Of a DNA stretch of 55,037 nt, positions 49,657 to 55,037 are shown one piece after another. Each line of letters starts with the position of its first letter. Within the stretch, counting starts at the first letter, position 1. The stretch is from positions 1-55,037 of the forward strand of contig CAJUNC010000017.1 in NCBI GenBank assembly GCA_910587695.1, written 5' to 3'. The position numbers and the translations under genes are program-made. Under the pieces are notes generated by a model. It did not search any database. It was not told where the DNA came from and was given only the letters and a program-made list of their open reading frames with translations. The DNA is from an uncultured Lactobacillus sp. (GTDB lineage Bacteria > Bacillota > Bacilli > Lactobacillales > Lactobacillaceae).

Positions 49657-51681
49657 ATGGAAAAACAAAAAAGACAGCTATTTTTAGGGTCTTTGATCAC
49701 ATTGGGGATCGTTTACGGGGATATAGGGACTTCACCTTTGTATGTAATGAAAGCTTTATTAGCGGATCTAGGGAGTCCGAAATACTTGACTCGTGAATAC
49801 CTTATCGGCTGTCTCTCGTTAGTTTTTTGGACTCTGATGTTGATGACGACGATCAAATATGTTTTGATCGCGTTGAAAGCAGATAACCACGGTGAAGGTG
49901 GGATCTTTGCACTTTATGCTTTGGTACGCCATCAGAAAAAGTGGCTGATAGTCCCAGCTTTGATCGGGGGGGCTGCTTTGTTAGCTGATGGGACCTTGAC
50001 TCCAGCAGTGACCGTTACCAGTGCGATCGAAGGATTAAAGGGCGTTGCATTTGGTCAAAATGTTCCGATCGCATCTCAAAATAGCGTGATCATTGTAACG
50101 TTTGTGATCTTATTAGTTTTATTTGTGATCCAGCGATTTGGGACAAGTTTGATCGGTAAAGGCTTTGGTCCGGTAATGTTTATCTGGTTTAGCTTTTTAG
50201 CGATCGTTGGTCTGATCAATTTAGCCAGTGATCCTGGGATGTTAGTTGCTTTGTCACCACACTATGGTTTAAAATTGCTGTTTTCACCAGAAAATAAAGT
50301 TGGGATCTTTATTTTGGGGAGCGTATTTTTGGCAACGACTGGGGCTGAGGCACTGTATTCAGATATGGGCCATGTTGGGAAACGCAACATCTATTTGACC
50401 TGGCCCTTTGTCTGCACGGCGCTTATATTGAATTATTTTGGCCAAGGAGCATATTTGAGTACACACTTAGCTCAGATAAAAGCTCAAACTAACTTTGAAA
50501 ATCCATTCTATGCTGTTTTGAATCCAGATTGGTATTTGTTTGGTGTAGTTTTGGCAACGTTGGCAGCTATCATTGCGTCACAAGCTTTGATAACGGGATC
50601 ATTTACCTTAGTTCAAGAAGCTGTCGGATTAAAACTTTTACCACGAATGAAAGTTGAGCATCCTAGTCTTTCACGAGGGCAGATCTATATTTCTGCAGTC
50701 AATTGGTTATTGTGTTTGACTACGACGATCGTTTTATTTTACTTCAAGACTTCTGAACATATGGAAGCTGCTTATGGTCTAGCGATCACCTTGACGATGC
50801 TGATGACGACACTACTATTATTTGAGTATCTGCGGTCTAAAGAAAAACCGATCCGTGCTGTTTTGGTCTTAAGCTGTTTTAGTGTGATCGAGCTGATATT
50901 TTTAGCTGCTAGCTTGAGTAAATTCATGCATGGTGGTTATGTGACGGTCTTTATCACTTTGTTGATCTTAGGTTTGATGTTTATTTGGTTCTTTGGAAAT
51001 CGTCTACGTGAGCGTTATGCAGATCGATCTGAGATGATCAATTTAAGGGATTATAAGTCGATGTTACAAGCGCTAGCCAAAGATGAAAGTGAACCACTTT
51101 TTACAGATAATTTGATCGTTTTAGCTAAAGTAAAGCGCGATCTTAGTGTCAAACGTGAATTGCTGTATTCGATCTTAGATAAAAAGCCTAAGCGCGCCAA
51201 AGTCTACTGGTTCGTTACCGTTAATACGACCGATGAACCCTACACTAACTATTATACGGTCGATATGCTTGGTACACGTAATATCGTCAATTTACAGTTA
51301 TATTTAGGCTATAAGATGAATCCAAGCGTTAACTTATATCTCTATCAGATAGTTTCTGATCTGATGCAAAAAGATGTTATCGATGAACAGCCACAAAAGT
51401 ATACGACAGTTCCTGGGCGGATCGTGGGTAACTTTTCTGTTTTAGCGATCCAAGAAGTTTTATCGCCAGATACTCGGATCTCAGCTTGGATGCGTTTGTT
51501 GATCTCGGCACGGATCTTTATTCAAAATCACAGTACGACACCGATTCAGTGGTTCGGACTTGAAACTAGTGAGGTCCATCTTGAAAAGGTCCCACTTTTC
51601 TTGAAGAAACGTTCGGTACCTGTGATCGAGCAACGGGTGATCTTAAATCCTAAGGACATCAAACGCAGTACTTGCGAATAG
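49657..51681 (+). CDS. kup: Low-affinity potassium transporter Kup
   Basis: The 674-residue KUP/HAK/KT protein imports K+ with H+. The start LGSLITLGIVYGDIGTSPLYVMKALL, NHGEGGIFALYALV, ALLADGTLTPAVTVTSAIEGL and TGAEALYSDMGHVGKRNIYLTW are family signatures. About twelve membrane segments cover residues 10-450; the rest is cytoplasmic. GAAAGG lies upstream of the ATG. It stands alone, divergent from the kinase gene. Confidence 0.95.
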   Translation: MEKQKRQLFLGSLITLGIVYGDIGTSPLYVMKALLADLGSPKYLTREYLIGCLSLVFWTLMLMTTIKYVLIALKADNHGEGGIFALYALVRHQKKWLIVPALIGGAALLADGTLTPAVTVTSAIEGLKGVAFGQNVPIASQNSVIIVTFVILLVLFVIQRFGTSLIGKGFGPVMFIWFSFLAIVGLINLASDPGMLVALSPHYGLKLLFSPENKVGIFILGSVFLATTGAEALYSDMGHVGKRNIYLTWPFVCTALILNYFGQGAYLSTHLAQIKAQTNFENPFYAVLNPDWYLFGVVLATLAAIIASQALITGSFTLVQEAVGLKLLPRMKVEHPSLSRGQIYISAVNWLLCLTTTIVLFYFKTSEHMEAAYGLAITLTMLMTTLLLFEYLRSKEKPIRAVLVLSCFSVIELIFLAASLSKFMHGGYVTVFITLLILGLMFIWFFGNRLRERYADRSEMINLRDYKSMLQALAKDESEPLFTDNLIVLAKVKRDLSVKRELLYSILDKKPKRAKVYWFVTVNTTDEPYTNYYTVDMLGTRNIVNLQLYLGYKMNPSVNLYLYQIVSDLMQKDVIDEQPQKYTTVPGRIVGNFSVLAIQEVLSPDTRISAWMRLLISARIFIQNHSTTPIQWFGLETSEVHLEKVPLFLKKRSVPVIEQRVILNPKDIKRSTCE

Positions 51682-51687
51682 TTGATC

Positions 51688-51712
51688 GCACCCAGTTATT
51701 GGGTGCTTTTTC
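51688..51712 (+). terminator. Terminator after kup
   Basis: GCACCCA pairs with TGGGTGC around GTTAT, followed by TTTTT. Confidence 0.92.
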
Positions 51713-51785
51713 GTGTTTTCCTTAAAATGAAACGTGTTTATTTGTTTTTTTATAGATTATACGGATAAAATTATCGCATTTGATA

Positions 51786-51833
51786 AAATAGTTCGATTTT
51801 TATTTTGACAATTATAGGGCACTTTGTTATGCT
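51786..51833 (+). promoter_or_regulatory. Promoter and PurBox-like site of purEKB
   Basis: TTGACA (51805-51810) and TATGCT (51828-51833) are 17 bp apart. Just upstream, on the minus strand, AAAATCGAACTAT (about 51786-51799) matches the PurBox consensus AWWWCCGAACWWT at 12 of 13 positions. PurR activates or represses pur operons through such boxes in lactic acid bacteria and Bacillus. Confidence 0.7.
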
Positions 51834-51838
51834 TAAAG

Positions 51839-52003
51839 CAACTTGAGAGCTGATCAAGATCTTGATAGCCGTTGAGAAATAGTGTGGTAGCGGTAGGCCC
51901 CAGCCCCTAAGCTTTTGAGTTTGAAAATAACCAGGAAAGGATATGCTATATCGCTTTCGGTCGTTTTTTATGCGATCCCACATAGATATGGCGGGCACTT
52001 AGA
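51839..52003 (+). promoter_or_regulatory. Structured 165-nt purE leader with attenuator-like hairpin
   Basis: The leader opens with a stem CAAC/GTTG enclosing the perfect 14-bp palindrome ATCAAGATCTTGAT (51853-51866). A GC-rich part (GGTAGGCCCCAGCCCC) follows. At 51935-51958 GAAAG-GATAT pairs with ATATC-(G)-CTTTC around GCT, with one bulge, and TTTTTT follows at 51964-51969. The last hairpin resembles an intrinsic terminator 35 bases before the purE start. It does not match the purine, ZTP or T-box signatures known to me. Confidence 0.5.
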
Positions 52004-52492
52004 GTGAGTAATCGAATTAGTATTGTGATGGGCAGCTATTCTGATTGGGAGACCATGAAAAATACAGCTGCTGTTTTAGATGAATTTGGTGTAAAATATG
52101 ATAAGGCTGTGATCTCAGCTCATCGTATGCCTGAAGAAATGATGACATTTGCTAAGGACGCTGTAGACAATGGAGTCGAAGTGATCATTGCGGGTGCTGG
52201 TGGTGCGGCCCATCTACCAGGGATGATCGCCGCTAATACCGTTTTACCAGTCATTGGTGTTCCAGTCCGATCACGAGCATTAAATGGCCTAGATTCGTTG
52301 TTATCGATCGTTCAGATGCCAGCGGGGGTTCCAGTCGCAACTACTGCGATCGGTGTAGCAGGCGCTAAAAATGCTGCTCTATTGGCGTTGCAGATCCTGG
52401 GTGTTACCGATAAAACGATCCAAAAAGATCTACTTGCTTATCGGCAGGAAATGCATGATAAAGCTGTAGAAAGCGGTGATCTTCTTGAATGA
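52004..52492 (+). CDS. purE: N5-carboxyaminoimidazole ribonucleotide mutase PurE
   Basis: The 162-residue enzyme converts N5-CAIR to CAIR in purine synthesis. Start GTG 52004 is forced by an upstream stop; its ribosome site is weak (GGCGGG). Family motifs MGSYSDWETM, SAHRMPEEM and IAGAGGAAHLPGMIA are intact. It overlaps purK by 17 bases, indicating coupling with the ATPase that supplies its substrate. Confidence 0.95.
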   Translation: MSNRISIVMGSYSDWETMKNTAAVLDEFGVKYDKAVISAHRMPEEMMTFAKDAVDNGVEVIIAGAGGAAHLPGMIAANTVLPVIGVPVRSRALNGLDSLLSIVQMPAGVPVATTAIGVAGAKNAALLALQILGVTDKTIQKDLLAYRQEMHDKAVESGDLLE

Positions 52493-53636
52493 TGCAGAAC
52501 AACTCAAACAAGGACAAACGATCGGGATCATCGGCGGTGGTCAATTGGGACAAATGCTAGTTTTGTCGGCTAAAGCGATGGGATTAAAGACGATCATTTT
52601 AGATCCTGATGACACTTGTCCAGCCGGGCAGGCATCTGATGCACAGATCGTGGCGCCATATGACGATTTTTTTGCTTTAGAAGAACTAGCGAAGCGATCT
52701 GATGTTTTGACTTATGAGTTTGAAAATGTCGATCTAGCAGCTTTAGAGCATTTAACAGATGCTAAATTATTGCCTCAAGGGACAAAACTACTGCAGATAA
52801 CTAAGAATCGTTTAGCTGAAAAGACTTTTTTGCATGAGCATGATTTAAAGACCGCACCATTTAGAGCAGTCAATACAAGGACAGAGCTTGAACAAGCAGT
52901 AGCTCAATTAGGGTTTCCAAGTATTTTAAAGACTTGTGAAGGCGGCTATGACGGTAAAGCTCAGTTTACGCTCAAAGAAAAGGCTGATCTTGATGCTGCC
53001 AGTGAATTACTAACGCAAGGACCATGTATCTTAGAGGGCTTTGTGAACTTTTCTTTGGAATGCTCTGTTATGGTCGCGCGAAATGCCAAGGGAGAAGTAA
53101 CTGTCTTTCCGGTCAGTGAAAATATTCATCGTAACCATATCTTGCATGAAAGTATCATACCGGCTCGGATCACATCAAGAGAACAGCAAAAAGCACAAAC
53201 CATTGCAATAAAGATCGCCCAAAGTTTAAATTTACGGGGGATCTTAGGAGTTGAACTTTTTGTAGAGCTTGATGGTGAGATCTACGTCAATGAACTAGCA
53301 CCACGTCCACATAATTCAGGACATTATTCGATCGAAGCCTGCAACTTCTCGCAATTTGATGTACATAATCGGGCAGTCATGAATTGGCCTTTGCCTAAGA
53401 TCGAATTGTTGAGACCGGCCATTATGGTCAATATTTTAGGGCAACATAAGGCTTTAAGTGAAGACTTGATCGCACAAAAGCCACAATGGCATTTCCATGA
53501 CTATGGTAAAAAAGATGTTAGAGTAGATCGTAAGATGGGGCATATTACGATCTTGACTGACGATCTAGAACAGACTTTAGCTGAGATCAAAGCAACTCAA
53601 GTTTGGGATCAAACACAATTAAAGGAGAATCATTAA
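52476..53636 (+). CDS. purK: 5-(carboxyamino)imidazole ribonucleotide synthase PurK
   Basis: The 386-residue ATP-grasp enzyme uses ATP and bicarbonate to make N5-CAIR. Visible are the N-terminal IGIIGGGQLGQMLVLSAKAMG, TYEFENVD, the ATP-grasp KTCEGGYDGKAQF, and NELAPRPHNSGHYSIEAC with the metal-binding region. Start GTG 52476 overlaps purE; TTG 52485 is an alternative. Its TAA overlaps the purB ATG by one base. Confidence 0.94.
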   Translation: MIFLNDAEQLKQGQTIGIIGGGQLGQMLVLSAKAMGLKTIILDPDDTCPAGQASDAQIVAPYDDFFALEELAKRSDVLTYEFENVDLAALEHLTDAKLLPQGTKLLQITKNRLAEKTFLHEHDLKTAPFRAVNTRTELEQAVAQLGFPSILKTCEGGYDGKAQFTLKEKADLDAASELLTQGPCILEGFVNFSLECSVMVARNAKGEVTVFPVSENIHRNHILHESIIPARITSREQQKAQTIAIKIAQSLNLRGILGVELFVELDGEIYVNELAPRPHNSGHYSIEACNFSQFDVHNRAVMNWPLPKIELLRPAIMVNILGQHKALSEDLIAQKPQWHFHDYGKKDVRVDRKMGHITILTDDLEQTLAEIKATQVWDQTQLKENH

Positions 53637-54931
53637 TGATTTCACGTTATACACGGCCTGAAATGGCTGCAATTTGGACAGATGAGAAAAAATTTGAATG
53701 TTGGTTAGCGGTTGAATTGGCTGCTGACGAAGCATGGGCTAAGTTAGGCCATATTCCGGCTGAAGATGTTGAAAAATTAAAGCAAAATGCTAAATTTGAC
53801 GTTGACCGCATTCAAGAGATCGAAGCGGTGACCCACCATGATGTGATCGCATTTACACGTAATGTATCTGAATCATTAGGTGAAGAAAAAAAATGGGTCC
53901 ACTATGGTTTGACCAGCACAGACGTGGTCGATACAGCTTATGGTTATCAATTAAAGCAAGCTAACGATATCATCCGAAAAGACCTTAAAGATTTTACTCA
54001 GATCGTAGCTGATAAAGCGCGAGAACATAAAAATACAGTAATGATGGGGCGGACTCACGGTGTTCATGCTGAACCAACAACATTTGGTGCTAAGCTAGCT
54101 CGGTGGTATTCAGAAATGAAGCGTAATATCGAACGCTTTGATCGTGCAGCTAAGGGTGTTGAAGCAGGCAAGATCAGTGGTGCGGTCGGGACATATGCGA
54201 ATATCGATCCTTTTGTTGAAGAATATGTCTGTGAAAAATTAGGGATCCGTGCACAAGAAGTGTCGAGCCAAGTCTTACCACGTGATCTACATGCTGATTA
54301 CATGGCTTCTTTAGCTTTGATCGCTACAAGTTTGGAAGAATTTGCAACTGAGATCCGGGGGTTACAAAAATCAGAGACTCGTGAAGTCGAAGAATACTTT
54401 GCTAAGGGGCAAAAAGGTTCATCCGCAATGCCACATAAGCGTAACCCGATCGGCTCAGAAAATATTTGTGGTTTAGCTCGTGTTTGCCGCGGTCATATGG
54501 TCACAGCTTATGAAAATGTTGCTTTATGGCATGAACGTGATATTTCTCATTCTTCTGCAGAACGCATCATCTTACCAGATACAACGATTTTGATCGATTA
54601 CATGTTGAATCGCTTTGGCCGGATCGTGAAGAACTTGACTGTTTTCCCAGAAAACATGAAGCGCAACATGGATAAGACATTTGGCTTGATCTACAGTGGT
54701 CGTGTTTTGTTGAAGTTGATCGATACGGGGATGAGTCGTGAAGAAGCTTATGACCTTGTGCAACCATATACAGCTAAAGCTTGGGATGAACAAACTCAGT
54801 TTCGTCCATTGCTTGAAAGTGATGCAACGATCATGAGTCGCCTATCTAAAGAAGATCTTGATGATGCATTCGATTATCACTGGCATTTAAAACATATTGA
54901 TGATATTTTTAAACGTGTTGGTTTAGAATAG
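53636..54931 (+). CDS. purB: Adenylosuccinate lyase
   Basis: The 431-residue enzyme acts twice in purine synthesis: SAICAR to AICAR and adenylosuccinate to AMP. ATG 53636 with AAGGAG upstream gives MISRYTRPEMAAIWTDEKKF; the longer frame from 53603 lies inside purK. The superfamily signature GSSAMPHKRNP, the TSTDVVDTAYG and GRTHGVHAEP motifs carry the active-site Ser and His. It follows purEK instead of purC, so other pur genes must lie elsewhere or be missing. Confidence 0.96.
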   Translation: MISRYTRPEMAAIWTDEKKFECWLAVELAADEAWAKLGHIPAEDVEKLKQNAKFDVDRIQEIEAVTHHDVIAFTRNVSESLGEEKKWVHYGLTSTDVVDTAYGYQLKQANDIIRKDLKDFTQIVADKAREHKNTVMMGRTHGVHAEPTTFGAKLARWYSEMKRNIERFDRAAKGVEAGKISGAVGTYANIDPFVEEYVCEKLGIRAQEVSSQVLPRDLHADYMASLALIATSLEEFATEIRGLQKSETREVEEYFAKGQKGSSAMPHKRNPIGSENICGLARVCRGHMVTAYENVALWHERDISHSSAERIILPDTTILIDYMLNRFGRIVKNLTVFPENMKRNMDKTFGLIYSGRVLLKLIDTGMSREEAYDLVQPYTAKAWDEQTQFRPLLESDATIMSRLSKEDLDDAFDYHWHLKHIDDIFKRVGLE

Positions 54932-55037
54932 TGTCTATAATGTAAATTTAATATTAAAAAGCCTTGATCTGTGAGGATAGTCGGCACTGGGGTCCGTCAA
55001 GTATACAGTTTAAATAGAAAAATAGTTTATGCGGTTT
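54932..55037 (+). other. Sequence after purB to the window edge
   Basis: No gene is seen in these 106 bases. AAAAAGCC near 54957 begins a weakly paired stretch (GGCACTGGGG) without a clear terminator. Confidence 0.3.

Noticed and set aside
51713..52003. Purine, ZTP or T-box riboswitch upstream of purE
   Set aside because: The conserved core sequences of those families (for example the T-box GGTGG run or the ZTP CCGCCTGGGCA end) are not found; only a generic structured leader is supported.
1..55037. CRISPR array, rRNA genes or insertion sequences
   Set aside because: No regularly spaced repeats, no rRNA motifs and no transposase or terminal inverted repeats were seen on either strand.

Overview
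The window is about 55 kb of chromosome from a low-GC Gram-positive lactic acid bacterium. The gene order rpoN-cggR-gap-pgk-tpiA-eno, spx/mecA/coiA/pepF/spxH/relQ and ftsK-ymfFHI-rodZ-pgsA-recA-rny is typical of Lactobacillaceae. Protein style, frequent TTG starts and a striking excess of GATC point to Ligilactobacillus or a close relative; this genus call is inference. No rRNA, CRISPR array or insertion sequence was seen.

Positions 1-4006 are the right end of a prophage: a partial membrane protein, a small membrane/coiled-coil protein, an LLH-type holin, a secreted GH25-LysM endolysin, a baseplate protein with collagen-like triplets, a small hypothetical protein and an XkdX-like protein. The element abuts the 3' end of a minus-strand tRNA-Arg(CCG) gene, a classic integration site. 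Between the last phage terminator and the tRNA lies an unannotated 29-codon Fst-like toxin with a convergent antisense RNA, a type I toxin-antitoxin locus.

Positions 4144-16500 hold rpoN, the CggR-controlled lower glycolysis operon, a ClC transporter, secG, RNase R and SmpB. A UPF0340 gene on the minus strand follows, then nrdDG behind paired NrdR boxes. Positions 20600-30500 hold a proteolysis and stress-control block (spx, mecA, coiA, pepF, spxH), then relQ, nadK, a RluA-family pseudouridine synthase, mgtE and a DUF218 membrane protein.

Positions 30500-38000 are small transcription units: cutC, a lactonase, a lone PTS glucitol-type EIIA, guaC, a YbaK-type deacylase, an RlmA-type methyltransferase, trmL and an oppA lipoprotein. 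A candidate small RNA lies just upstream of trmL. Positions 38200-48700 carry ftsK, the EF-P-modification-associated ymfF/ymfH/ymfI genes, a RodZ-like gene, pgsA, recA and rny. ymfH is split by a one-base frameshift, and cinA, usual between pgsA and recA, is absent. The window closes with a deoxynucleoside kinase, kup, and purE-purK-purB behind a structured leader.

The most interesting signals are the hidden Fst-like toxin locus, the GATC over-representation in ordinary genes but not in eno, the candidate RNA before trmL, the purE leader with an attenuator-like hairpin, and the lone EIIA-Gut gene with a perfect dyad over its promoter.
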